Below, one piece after another: positions 12,880-25,170 of a DNA stretch of 64,000 nucleotides. The notes under the pieces were generated by a model. It did no database searches. It had not been told where the DNA came from and saw nothing but the letters and a program-made list of their open reading frames with translations. The stretch's first letter is position 1. Each line of letters begins with the position of its first letter. The stretch is from Adineta ricciae (taxonomy: Eukaryota; Rotifera; Eurotatoria; Adinetida; Adinetidae): positions 1 through 64,000 of the forward strand of contig CAJNOJ010000454.1 in NCBI GenBank assembly GCA_905250025.1. Reading direction: 5' to 3'. The translations under genes were made by a program, and so were the position numbers.

Positions 12880-15800
12880 TCAATTTTTGTCATTGTTATC
12901 TTCAGTCTCATCATCGATGTTTTGTTTAATAAGTAATGGATTTAATTGTTCTGTTATACCACGTTGTTCTAACCATTCTTCTTTGTATTTTCTTAGCCTT
13001 GAGTCATTCGATTGTCGTAATCGAGTAATTCTTTCACAAGTTGTTAAGGTCGTACTTGGAGCAACTTCTTGAACAACTTGTGTATTATTTTTAATTGTTG
13101 AGTTCTCTTGTACAGTATGTATGAGTACATTAGATTGAGTATTTTCAATAGTATCAACTTGATTTACTATGAAAAATAAAATAAGGAAAGTCTTGGTGAA
13201 TTTATCGAATCAAACGATTTTAATAAGATTATACATACGAATATTACCAGGATATTTTTCTTTAAGATATTGTATAAGTGGAGATGGTTCTGGTAGGCTT
13301 TCTGGAATATAATCTCGTAATAAACTCTTAACAGTTTCTAATAGATGGAAATTGGTGAAATCAATTGGCATTTCAGTGGAAGTAGACGTTGAATCAGTTT
13401 TTTCGAAGGTTTGCTTTGCTTCAGAAAGTTTAGTTGTATTATCGTGTGTTTCTGTAGATGAGAAGATTATTATCTGATGTGGGTTTTTTTTGTAAAACTT
13501 CAACAATTACCTGAAGATTTTGGTGGATACATGCGGTTAGAAATATTATTTGTACCTATGATAAAAGATAAAATAGAAATTAAACGATAGTTGTCATACT
13601 TGAATTTGTATCTTTAAGCAATGATGATGTTTTGTTGGAATCTTTTGTCGATGGGTGTTTCACTTCAGGAATTATGATCTTCTTGGGTACGTTTTGAAGA
13701 AGTGTAAGAGCATTATATCGGCATACTCCAGGGATAAGTGGTACAACACCTGAATGAATATTGATAGATAATTGTAAACCACCGTAAACACGTGAAATAT
13801 TGTTGGTTGTATGAAAAACTGCAGGAACCCAATGACAAAATTTAGTTGCGTTGATCTCTGTTGATGGTACTTGATAGATGAAAAAAAAGTATGTTATTTA
13901 AGACTTGTTAATAGAGATTATCTCGGTGAATGAGTATTATACTAACCAATTTCATTATTATTCAGTTTAATCTTCATTTTTTCAATAGGTTTCAGAAGCC
14001 TTTTATTATAATTATTCATTGAGTCAGCGATAAAATTAGTCAGAGAATCATTTGCTTTGCTTTCAAGCCATTGTTTGACGTATGATCGAGCAGTATATTT
14101 ATCACTTGAATGACACTCTTCACAAATGATGTCTGTATATTCACCAACAAGTTGCTGATCTCTATTTTCAAGATGGCGAAGAATTTTGCTTTTCACTCTC
14201 TGTTCTTCAGCTGATGACACATCACTTGCATTAATCATATTTCTGGCTAAGCAATGTTGATATTCTATGGACACTTTTGCATGAGTGGCATATGGATATT
14301 CAATACGACGATGCCAGTCTGACAGTGAACTTGATATTGAATTTATTGAAATAGGTCGTGCTAGTCTTTTATATGCATCACGTATAAAATCGAGTATAAC
14401 TCCAAGTTTAACAAGTTCTTTTAATCGAAGAAGTTCAGGAAAATATTTTCCAATTTCATCATAATTTTCCGTAAAAGCTCGAGCAAATTGACTTTCTGAC
14501 GAATCATGTTCATCTAAATTTTCATCATCATCATCAATCAATATACCTTTATTATTGGCAATTAATCGACGTTTCCGAACACGTAATCGAACATTCCCTA
14601 CTCTCATAGAAAATTGATATGAATTATTTTGAACTTGCTTTACTTCATAAGTTGTATCATCTGCTTGAATCCAAAATCGATGGGTACTATGCTTTTTATC
14701 CTTATGATCTTTTCGCATTTCATCCAAAGGACGTAATTTTTGTCGTAGATGTTCTGGTAATCGTTGAAAAAATCCTTCGTCGATAGAACGAGTAATAAAA
14801 GGTATCTTAGCACATACTTCAATGCCTGTCGTCAACATTTTCAGTAGATAATCAGCGTGCAACATCGTTTCTAGATAACGTGTATTTAATAATGTTTTTG
14901 GTTTATATTTCATTTCTTGAAATGGATGATAAAGTAAATCTCCATCGGGTTGATCCAATGAAAAATATGTGTCACTTAAATCATTTTGAAGAACTTCAGC
15001 AACATCTTTTTCATCAAATAAACCATCATTTGGATTCAAAGCCGGTTGAAAAAGAAAATAAACTTCACCAGTAGTCATATCAACTGAAATACCATCAGCT
15101 CGTTGAAAACATATCTTATCTTTTGTTAGAATCAATGGTCGTCGTTCACAATAAAGCCATCCTTGAGATGTTCGAGGAATTATTGAAGATTGAAGAAGAT
15201 TTTGGACATCATTCATATTCCATTGTTTGCTTTTAAGAAGAATCTCCATAGAAATATATCGAACATCTGAAAATATTCGATTTCTTATCCATCCTAACCA
15301 TATCCCTTCTAAAATATAATATTGATAAGGTATTAATGAATTTTGTTCTTTTGTCATCATATCAAGATAAGAAATCATAAAAGATTCATTAATAGTTTCG
15401 AAATAGATTGTATCAAAAGTAAGTGATACAGGAATATTCATTAGTGGTGCAATATCAGTTAAATGAATTGTTCTATTAAGTAATTGATAAATTAAACCAG
15501 CATATTGTTTTGATATTATTTTTTCTTGAATAATTAAATTTTTATTTGTTGACGATTGTAAAACTATAACACGAAAGATAGATGTTGCTCGACATAATAA
15601 ACTAATCATTATACGACATGCATAATGTTGCATTGATGGTGATAGATTATGAATTGCAAGATTATATGTCATATTACAAAGTAATTCAATTGATTGACGA
15701 TATGCATAGACAAGTGCTGGAGATTGACGATTTTGTAAAAGTATATTATAGAAATAAATACCAGCTAAGAGTAAATTTGAGATAATAATAGTAGAATTAT

Positions 15801-17037
15801 GTGTTGCATCACACATATCAATATATGAAAGTGCATTTTTTATAGAAAATCGACTTCGTTGATTTAAAATTGCTTGTTCATATTGACGTATGAAAGATAA
15901 ATGATTACTTGGTTTTAAACAATTATCGTTATTTAATATTATTGGTGGTGGTTCAATATCACATGCGAATCCACCTAATTTATCTATATTCATATCATTT
16001 AAATTCAAAAGTAATTCTGCAAGAAGAGCTGAAATAAAATCGGAATCTTGAAGAAGTATACATAAAGCTATATTTGTATCATTTGAAGGATAACATATCA
16101 TTGCTGTATGAAAACTACCAACAGCATTGACATATTGATTTTGAAGTTTATCACGAATACCAGTAATTAACCACATTTTAGCACGAAATTCATCACATGC
16201 ATTAGCAATTATTCGTTCATTGAAATGTTCCGAAAGGATTTCTTCGATGACATCAACGTTATTAATATTAATTAATATTTTAGCTAATGACAAGATAGGT
16301 TCATGTATGATAGATTTAAGTTGTTGCCGTACAAAAGTTCGAACACGATTTGGATGATTTTTAATAAGATTTTGTAGATTTTTCATATGAGCTATGTGAT
16401 GAAGACATGCATCATAAATTTGAAAAAATTCTTCATATTTACTTAATTCATTTAGTAAATGTATATATAATGAAGAAGGATATTCTGACTTCTGAATGGA
16501 TTGAATTCCTCGAGCAAGAATATTAAATGTTAATTCATTTGTTTGACAATATTCAACTAAGAATTCAATTGTAATAATTAAACAATTTATATCATTTTTT
16601 ATCTTCTTATAAGTAGTTAATATACATTGAAGTTTTTCCTTCGATGATAAAAAATTTTTTGCAAATTTTAGTACAGATTCAACAATCTTTCGCTGTGGAA
16701 AACTTGTATCAAGACAAAGACAAATATAATTCATAGCTAATTGTGATTGATCTTCTTTAATCGATTGTTCAGCAAGTTGTTGCCAATTTTTTCCTGTTAA
16801 TAATCGTTTCAATTCATATGCAATTGGTTCATTATCATACAGACCATTTTCAATCCATTGTATATTAAGATTTGAATTTGAATATAAAATTGTTCTTACT
16901 TTATAACATATCATAACTGCAAGAAACATGTTTTTCTCAAGAAACATTGTTTGAAGATCTGTCCAGTTTAAATTTGGATTTAAATGATAAATAAATGCTA
17001 TATTCATAATCACTTGATCGATATTAATGATATTACA
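12880..17037 (-). CDS. DnaJ-FYVE gene, 3' part (interrupted gene)
   Basis: Continues the gene at 20063-21985 after the inserted element. Main exon about 17037-13954; further exons about 13870-13600, 13553-13512, 13452-13240 and 13163-12880, all with GT-AG introns. The long N-terminal part is alpha-solenoid-like (many Leu/Ile-rich helices). The middle has a compact segment (PLILTKDKICFQRADG, MTTGEVYFLFQPALNPNDG). An Arg-rich stretch (RVRKRRL) comes before an acidic DDDDENLDEHDSSE. The C-terminal exons are Ser/Thr-rich and end in a charged tail. I recognise no named domain in this part. The stop codon (12880-12882) is 18 bp from that of the convergent ART gene. A near-identical second copy of this end is at 17298-19902. 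Confidence 0.7.
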
Positions 17038-17296
17038 TATCTGTTGGGGGCAAAATTGAGATTTGGTCAAATTTGGAATCTGACCGGGCAAAACTAGAAT
17101 TCCAATTCTGCCCAGACAAAATTAGAATTCCAAATTAGACTAGAATTTTCTTGGGCAAACTTGGGATTTCAATTCTGCCCAGACAAAATTAGAATTCCAA
17201 ATTAGACTAGAATTTTCTTGGGCAAACTTGGAATTCCAAGTCTGCCCAGACAAAACTAGGATCTCATATTTGACCAGTACTTTCCTTTGGGCAAAC

Positions 17297-17297
17297 N
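17297..17297. other. Assembly gap (single N)
   Basis: Joins the left arm of the inverted-repeat element to an unrelated contig that copies 12963 onward. Confidence 0.95.
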
Positions 17298-19902
17298 GTT
17301 GTTCTAACCATTCTTCTTTGTATTTTCTTAGCCTTGAGTCATTCGATTGTCGTAATTGAGTAATTCTCTCACAAGTTGTTAAGGTCGTACTTGGAGCAAC
17401 TTCTTGAACAACTTGTGTATTATTTTTAATTGTTGAGTTCTCTTGTGCAGTATGTATGAGTACATTAGATTGAGCATTTTCAATAGTATCAATTTGATTT
17501 ACTATGAAAAATAAAATAAGGAAAGTCTTGGTGAATTTATAGAATCAAAAGATTTTAATAAGATTATACATACGAATATTACCAGGATATTTTTCTTTAA
17601 GATATTGTATAAGTGGAGATGGTTCCGGTAGGTTTTCTGGAATATAATCTCGTAATAAACTCTTAACAGTTTCTAATAGATGGAAATTGGTGAAATCCAT
17701 TGGCATTTCAGTGGAAGTAGACGTTGAATCAGTTTTTTCGAAGGTTTGCTTTGCTTCAGAAAGTTTAGTTGTATTATTGTGTGTTTCTGTAGATGAGAAG
17801 ATTATTATCTCATGTGGGTTTTTTTGTAAAACTTCAACAATTACCTGAGGATTTTGGTGGATACGTGCGGTTAGAAATATTATTTGTACCTATGATAAAA
17901 GATAAAATAGAAATTAAAAGATAGTTGTCATACTTGAATTTGTATCTTTAAGCAATGATGATGTTTTGTTGAAATCTTTTGTCGATGGGTGTTTCTCTTC
18001 AGGAATTATGATCTTCTTTGGTACGTTTTGAAGAAGTGTAAGAGCATTATATCGGCATACTCCAGGGATAAGTGGTACAACACCTGAACGAATATCGATA
18101 GATAATTGTAAACCACCATAGACGCGTGAAGAATTGCTTGTTCTATGAAAAACTGCAGGAACCCAATGACAAAATTTAGTTGCATTGACCTCTGTCGATG
18201 ATACTTGATAAATAGAAAAAATATGTATGTTATTTAAGATTTGTTAATTTAGAGATTATCTAGATGAATACTACTATACTAACCATTTTCATTGTCATTA
18301 AGTTTAATCTTCATTTTTTCAATAGGTTTAAGAAGTCTTTTATTGTAATTGTTCATTGAATTAGCAATAAAATTAGTCAGAGAATCATTTTCCTTGCTTT
18401 CAAGCCATTGTTTGACATATGATCGAGCAGTGTATCTATCACTTGAATGATACTTCTCACAAATGTAGTTTGTGTATTTATCAACAGTTTCCTGATCTAT
18501 ACTCTCAAGGTATTGATAAATTTCGTTTTTTACTCTCTGCTCTTCAGCCGATGACACATCTCTTGCATCAACCATATTCCACGTTAGGCAATCCTGATAT
18601 TCTGTGGACTCATTTGCATGAGTTGCACAAGGATATTTAATGCGACGACGCCAGTCTGCTAAGTACGTCGCTATTGAATTTATTGAAACAGGTCGTGCTA
18701 GTATTTCATATGCATCACGTATAAAACTGAGTATAATTCCAAGTTTAACAAGTTCTTTTAATCGAAGAAGTTCAGGAAAATATTTTCCAATTTCATCATA
18801 ATTTTCCGTAAAAGCTCGAGCAAATTGACTTTCTGGTGAATCATGTTCATCTAAATTTTCATCATCATCATCAATCAATATACCTTTATTATTGGCAATT
18901 AATCGACGTTTCCGAACACGTAATCGAACATTCCCTACTCTCATAGAAAATTGATTTGAATTATTTTGAACTTGCTTTATTTCATAAGTTGTATCATCTG
19001 CTTGAATCCAAAATCGATGGGTTCTATGTTTTTTATCCTTATGATCATTTCGCATTTCATGCAAAGGACGTAATTTTTGTCGTAGATGTTCTGGTAATCG
19101 TTGAAAAAATCCTTCGTCAATAGAACGTATAGTAAAAGGTATCTTAGCACAAACTTCAACACCTGTCGTAAACATTTTGAGTAAATAATCCGCATGTAAC
19201 ATCGTATCTAGATAACGTGTATTTAATAATGTTTTTGGTTTATATTTCATTTCTTGAAATGGATGATAAAGTAAATCTCCATCGGGTTGTTCCAATGAAA
19301 AATATGTATACGTTAAATCATTTTGAAGAACTTCTGCAACATCTCTTTCATCAAATAAACCATCATTTGGATTCAAAGCCGGTTGAAAGAGAAAATATAT
19401 TTCACCAGTAGTCGTATCAACTGAAATACCATCAACTCGTTGAAAACATATCTTGTCTTTGGTTAGAATCAATGGTTGTCGTTCACAATAAAGCCATCCT
19501 TGAGATGTTCGAGGAATGATCGAACATAGAAGAAGTTTTTCAACATCGACCATATTCCATTGTTTGCTTTTAAGAAGAATCTTCATAGAAATATATCGAA
19601 TATCTGAAAATACTTGATTTCTTATCCATCCTAACCATACACCTTCTAAAACGTAATATTGATAAGGTATTAATGAAATTTGTTCTTTTGTCATCATATC
19701 AAGATAAGAAATCATAAACGATTCATTAATTGCTTCGAAATAAATCGTATCAAAAGTAAGTGATACAGGAATATTCATTATTGGTGCAATATCAGTTAAA
19801 TGAATTGTTCTATTAAGTAATTGATAAATTAAACCAGCATATTGTTTTGATATTATTTTTTCTTGAATAATTAAATTTTTATTTGTTGACGATTGTAAAA
19901 CT
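17298..19902 (-). CDS. Second copy of DnaJ-FYVE gene 3' end (partial, misplaced contig)
   Basis: Aligns end to end with 12963-15568, including the 499-aa main-exon frame (18279-19778) and the small 3' exons, with scattered substitutions. Differences are mostly conservative in the protein (for example FETINESF against FEAINESF), so this copy has been under selection: an allele or homeologue of the gene in which it is scaffolded. It is cut by Ns at both ends, lies in the same orientation as the host gene, and lacks the last C-terminal residues. Its position between the arms of a transposable element is almost certainly an assembly choice. Confidence 0.7.
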
Positions 19903-19903
19903 N
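19903..19903. other. Assembly gap (single N)
   Basis: Joins the stray gene copy to the right arm of the inverted-repeat element. Confidence 0.95.
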
Positions 19904-20062
19904 AATTCTAATTTTGTCTGGGCAGAATTGAAATCCCAAGTTTGCCCAAGAAAATTCTAGTCTAATTTGGAATTCTAATTTTGTCTGGGCAGAATTGGAA
20001 TTCTAGTTTTGCCCGGTCAGATTCTAAATTTGACCAAATCTCAATTTTGCCCCCAACATATC

Positions 20063-21985
20063 CATTCATCAATTTTTAGTATAGAATTTCGTAAGAAAAT
20101 TGAAATTGATCTTAAAAACGGATGAGTAAATTCTTGTGAATATGGTTGTAATGCTAAAAGAATTTCAATTGTAATGATATATTCTTGTTTATTTGCAAAT
20201 TCTTCTAAAATATTTTTCCATTCTGATGAAGATAAACTTGCTAATTGTAATTGTTTAATAGCAAATTGTCGAATTTGATTCTCTTTTAAATATTGTTGTA
20301 ATTGATTGAGAAATTTCGATTTATTTTCATTTGATATTTTTTCAATTTTACATTGAATATAATATGATAAATAAATTTGAATTTTATCATGAATTGTTGA
20401 TATTAATATTAACCAAGTCTTTTCAATACTTAGATTGATTTGTTCATAACAAAGTAATGCTAATATAAATCGTTTTTTTTCAAAATAATTATTTGCTTTA
20501 TTAATCCAAAATGTATCAGATCTTGTTGAAATCACACGAAAACAAACAGCTGCAAATTCATACAATGAATATTCATCACAAAATTTCTCCGCAAGTTCTA
20601 TCCAATCTTGTTCATTAGCAAAATAAGTATAACATTGTAATACACGATTAAATTCTTTTTTTTTCCCAAAAATATCGAATAGCACGTTGATAAATTTGAT
20701 TCGAATCAAAATCTTTTCCATAATAATCTAATAAAGCTAAATAAATATGAGTATAATCCGAATATGGTTGAGCAATTAATCGTTCAATTTGTTGATATAA
20801 TACTTTCGCAAGATATATATGATGTTGTTGAGAACATGAAAGACATATTCGAACTGGTTGAATATATCCAAAATGACGACATGTTTGCCAAACTTGACAA
20901 TTATCACATTGTATATGACCACACATTCGACAACGATGTTTATTTCGTAAGAAATTAAATCTTTCTTTACAAATATTACATTCGATAGAATTGGTTTTAT
21001 CAATAAAAATTGTTTGTCGTTCAATTTGAAACATAAGTTTTTTTAATACATTCATTTCATCTGTTTGACTAACAATACAAATAGAACCTGTACGAGGAAA
21101 ATCATTTTCATGATTATTTGATATATTTTTAAAAAAGTTTCCTTTTTGTATTCGTTGTTCATTGTTAATTAAATTGATATATAATGATATATTTGGAAGA
21201 TATTCAATTGATTGAATATTTACTATTGATAATATTACAGATTTGATTGATTGATCAATAATAAATGGTTTTATTTGAGATTTGTTTTTAAGAATTTGAA
21301 TAGATGTTGCAATTGAATCTATTAAAGATTGAAGTTTATACCATTTTTCATTACACCATAATTCTTTAATAATCGAAGGAACTTTTGATATTGGTTTCCA
21401 ATTCCATTCATTGGGAAAATTCAACGTAAGATATTCATCCAATGTTGAATTACTATATTGAACAAGAAATGTATTTAAAATCTTTTTTTTATTTTCTTTA
21501 TGAATGTTAAGATTATAAAATAATTCATGACATACATTACAACGAATTTTTACTAAATTATGCTTGAATTTTTCTTTGTATTTATTTGATAATTCTATGA
21601 TTATACTGGATAATTCACTATCAACATTGTCTAGAAATGTTCTAGTTGGATATTCATTAATCCATCCTTTCATTTTCTTTTCAAATATTTCCGAACGTTT
21701 TGAACCTGTTTCTAAAGATAAATGATTTAGAAATGAATCAAGATCTTCATCTTCATCATCATTATCATTAAATATTTCATCGTATTTTTGTCTAGTCATA
21801 TCATTTGAGAGAATTTCATAAGCTCTTTGAATATCTCGAAACATTCTTCCAGCATCTTCGTCATTTACAGCACGTTTATCTGGATGCCATTCAATTATTT
21901 TTCGACGCCATGCTTGTCGAATGATTTCTAATGTATCATTCCATTCAACTTCTAAAATTTTATATGGATTTAATATTTGACTCAT
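20063..21985 (-). CDS. DnaJ-FYVE protein, 5' part (interrupted gene)
   Basis: ATG at 21985. Residues 6-72 form a J domain with the HPD tripeptide at about 34-36 (EWHPDKR), the motif that stimulates Hsp70 ATPase. At about 330-385 lies a FYVE-type zinc finger (CNICKERF, RNKHRCRMCG, CDNC, RICLSC), a fold that usually binds phosphatidylinositol 3-phosphate on endosomes. The basic patch is RNKHRCR rather than the classical RRHHCR, so lipid binding is uncertain. Helical-repeat sequence follows. At about 20655-20663 a run of nine A (coding strand) shifts the frame; eight would keep it open, so this is either a real frameshift or a homopolymer error. The frame then runs to the insertion at 20058 and resumes at 17037. 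A role linking a chaperone to endosomal membranes is inferred from domains only. Confidence 0.75.
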
Positions 21986-22045
21986 ATCGTTCGAATGAAG
22001 TTTTGTTATATATCTAAAAACAAAAAGAACTTTACTAACAATCAT

Positions 22046-22646
22046 CGAAAGGAAGTCAATAGTATGAATCTTTTCTTCTTCATATGTTCTGTCAATTCTT
22101 TATGATTTTGTAATTGAACGATGACATTACTATCGAGTCAGTGTCTACTTTCACTGCTTATATTCAAATTTCGCCGAATAGAAAAAGTAAAATGCACTAG
22201 TCCACCTTTTATCTTTCATTGTGAGAGAACGCAGGAGAATAAATTACTTTTTCATATACTAATGCAAAGATCAAAGAGCACATCACATTTGATGCTAATA
22301 TAATGTTTATGATTAATTAGTTTTCGGAGAAACGTTCGTTTATAACCTATCGAATTAAATCACGATTAAACTTACCGTTTATATAATTGTCGAATATATT
22401 TTCTCCTTTAATCAATGTAAAAATATAATCGATAAGATATTTATTTGCAGTCGATAAAAAAAAACGTGCATTGTTTTATATACAAAAATATGGTAGTATA
22501 TTGTTTTTTTATTTATGTGAAAGTTTGATAAATATATCACTATCTGATAACGTCGTTCGGCGAATGAAATATGAAAAGAGAATATTAGTGGGTGTGGATG
22601 AGTCAACTTCAGGTTCACTGATATTCATATTCACAAGATCTGTAGT
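22046..22646. other. Intergenic, no recognised gene
   Basis: Between the 5' end of the DnaJ-FYVE gene and the 3' end of the lectin gene, both on the minus strand. Only short open frames without domains. Confidence 0.5.
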
Positions 22647-23469
22647 TTATTTTTGTAGAATGAAAATATTTGAAAGAAAAAATAAAAAGAGAATATTAAA
22701 AATATTCAAACTATTTGGTGATCCATCACTAAGTAGATATGATGTTGTTGTTGACTGTTCGAATATTCTATTTTCACAATATTTTCCTGTATATTCCGGT
22801 GAACAAACACATATTTGTATTCCCATATTTAGAAAACATTTTCCATTATTTTGACAATTTCCAGTTGTATTGCATGAAACTATAAATCAGAATATAAATA
22901 AAAATATTATATACCAGATGAAGAAAACTGACTTTGATATTCACAAATAAATGGTAATAATTTAAATTGATTTTCATTCATTAATTGATATTTGAGTTCA
23001 CTTGAATTAAAACTTAATTTATAATTCGTTCCATGTCCTGTTAAAAGTGTTTCATTTGGACAAAACATGTTCTTTCATTGCTTGATTTGACCAAGTCCAT
23101 AATAATGTTGAAACTTCACCATCAATCCAAAAATCATTAAAAATATTATATGCTAAGAGAATTTCAAAGAAAATGATCAAAATTTCATAATTAATTTATC
23201 AAAAACTTACCTTTGATCCAATAGAAAAGTCCGGATTTTTCAACAGGATTTTCAAATGCAACAAGATGTGTTGTTCCATGGATATTTAATCTTCTAAAAT
23301 CATCATGACAATATTGTTTTGCATTTGACCATGTCATTTGTATATTAACAATTATTTTATAACAACCATTTAGAATCACACTGTATGTATCTGGACATAA
23401 ACTTGTTTCTCCATTGATAAACAAAATGAATAATACAAATCCAAATAGTATTTGAGCTGGGACAGACAT
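22647..23469 (-). CDS. C-type lectin-like / EGF surface protein (one frameshift)
   Basis: Three exons: 23469-23211, 23152 to about 22924, and about 22870-22647. Exon 1 has a signal peptide (ILFGFVLFILFINGETSLC) and the first half of a C-type lectin fold (NGCYKI, MTWSNAKQYCHDD, THLVAFENPVEK, FYWIKG). Exon 2 carries the second half (FWIDGEV, LWTWSNQ, FCPNETLL, LLPFICEYQ). Exon 3 is an EGF-like module (C...C....C......C.C.....G.YC) followed by a hydrophobic C-terminus (NILFLFFLSNIFIL) without a cytoplasmic tail, as in GPI-anchored proteins. No QPD/EPN sugar-binding motif is evident, so ligand binding is open. One extra base near 23060-23072 breaks the frame in exon 2: pseudogene or sequencing error. 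Confidence 0.68.
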
Positions 23470-24098
23470 TGAAAATCTTGATTTAAATAATGAAGATCAA
23501 TAAGTCGAATCATAGATGTATATATATATCAAATCAGAACAAATAATTAAGAGAAGATATGAAATTCCAAACGAAATTTCAAAAGACAAAATAAATATTT
23601 TTTAGAAATGATTCGAATTTCAAATTGAAATTCAATAAGTTTACTAGTTTTATATTCGTTTGATAGAATTTCAGTAGTTCAAACAAATAAAGAAAAAATT
23701 CGAAAAATATGACATTTACTTTAGTTGTAGCAAAATTTCGCAACACATCACGATATGAATGAACTTTACCCTATAACTAGAATATACTATTTTCACATTC
23801 GTTCATTCTATCATATACACAATATTCATCACTTAAACTTATTTTTCTTCAAATTGAATTCAAATGATTTCCTGAAAAGTATAATCAAGCTACTTGATCA
23901 ATTATAAATGAAACTATCTTTGGTAACTTTATAAAGGTAAAGAACGGTGTCTTTTATAGATATATTTTTTCTCAAACAAGTAATAAAAACAGTTTGCACA
24001 GGAAAGAACAAAAAAAACATGTGTTATTCATTTATGCAAATAAACTATTTTTGAGTCGATTTTCTTCACTTTTTTAAAAAGTAATTCGACAAGAGAGA
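23470..24098. other. Intergenic, divergent promoter region
   Basis: AT-rich space between the divergently oriented lectin gene and the C2-domain relic. No gene seen. Confidence 0.5.
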
Positions 24099-24601
24099 AT
24101 GAGTTCATCTCAACGTATCAAAGGTCTTTTATCAATTACAATTCTTAAAGCGAATAATTTGACACAAAGTGATTGGCTTGGTGAAAATGATTGTTATGTT
24201 GTTGTTTCTCTGGAACCACTTCCAAATGAATCAAAAGGAAGATCAAGAAATAAAGATCGACAAACAAAAATGGATCAAATCCAATTTTTGATGAAAAACT
24301 TATCTTTTCAGTTCCAGTTCCAGAGAAATTAGAAGCAAAATATATTCACTTATGGGATGATGATCAAGGCGGTCGATTTGATACAAATTTAAAGAAAGAA
24401 TGGCTTCATATAACAACAGTTTCATTAAAGAAAAGCAGGTAGAACAATAGATCTTGTTCTTCATTATATTCCTGAAACTGTCGCTTCTTATATGAGTAAA
24501 AGACTTGACAAAGCTCAAGATGATTTAAAGAAAAAATTATATCAAAAGTTAGTGATGCAGCGACAGATAAAGTTGCTGGATATATGAGATTTGCTGATTA
24601 A
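24099..24601 (+). pseudogene. C2-domain protein, broken by frameshifts
   Basis: The start reads as a C2 domain (GLLSITILKANNLTQSDWLGENDCYVVV begins at residue 9), the Ca2+/phospholipid-binding fold. Later strands NPIFDEKLIF and KYIHLWDDDQGG are present but in another frame, reached by a shift near 24275-24280. A second shift near 24435 leads to RTIDLVLHYIPE, and a third near 24535 to the last stretch (SDAATDKVAGYMRFAD). The DxD pair of the last loop is retained as WDDDQGG. Length (about 165 aa if repaired) fits a single-C2 protein. At least three indels make it a pseudogene unless the assembly is poor here. A copy of its last codons begins at 35608. Confidence 0.7.
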
Positions 24602-24893
24602 AATTGATAGAGCATGAATAATCTTTCGTTTTTCTTTTATGTTGACAAATAAAAAAAATTCATGAATCATAAAATATAGATTTGAAATGATTTAATCATT
24701 CAGTTAATATCGATCACAAAGCGAGTTTTGATGACAAGCAATTGTGCACAGAAAAGAGTAGAAAGAAAAACATGTGTGTTATTCCCTCGACTGAATGGAG
24801 GGGTTTGCCGGAAAAAAGTGGTCTTAAAAACTGAAATACGTTTGTATGTACAGGGTGTCCGGAAAGTCATCTAACAAAAAGAAATGTTCAGAG

Positions 24894-25170
24894 TAGGGGT
24901 GGCACTTTAACTTTATTTTACTTTGAAAAAGTAAAGTAAAGTAAAGTATTTTACTTTACTTTACTCAGTAAAGTAAAGTCAAAGATCTTACTTTACTTTC
25001 TCGAGTAAAGTAAAGTTACTTTTTTATGCTTTACTTTACTGGATAAAGTAAAGTAAAGTACTTTACTTTATCCAGTAAAGTAAAGTTAACTCACTTTATC
25101 AGAAAAGTAAAGTAAAGTAAAGTAAAGTAAAGTCAGGTCGACAAAGTGTCTCAGGTTTGCTAATACACTC
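24894..25170. repeat. Left subterminal AGTAAA array of the hAT element
   Basis: Dozens of overlapping AAAGT/TAAAG units in both orientations from about 24910 to 25135, broken by short spacers (TCAAAGATC, CTCGAG). Then comes CGACAAAGTGTCTCAG, which reappears inverted near 31850 at the other end. Such dense short repeats are typical hAT transposase binding sites. Confidence 0.8.

Larger units (their letters stand above)
17042..20058. mobile_element. Inverted-repeat (foldback-type) element inserted in the DnaJ-FYVE gene
   Basis: The left end starts TGTTGGGGGCAAAATTGAGA at 17042 and the right end finishes with its complement at 20058. Both are flanked by TATC (17038-17041 and 20059-20062). The left arm (to 17296) carries about two and a half tandem units of roughly 80 bp built on TCTGCCCAGACAAAATTAGA; the right arm (19904-20058) has the same motifs inverted. 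The interior (17298-19902) is bounded by Ns and is a copy of host gene sequence, so the true element is probably only its arms, with a stray contig scaffolded between them. Deleting the element plus one TATC restores an uninterrupted host frame. Confidence 0.8.

Noticed and set aside
14880-15074. Plus-strand frame with a counterpart at 19217-19411
   Set aside because: Antisense shadow; its conservation only reflects the minus-strand gene copies.
24920-25135. Simple satellite or telomere-like repeat
   Set aside because: The AGTAAA array is bounded by hAT termini and mirrored at the other end, so it is subterminal transposon sequence.
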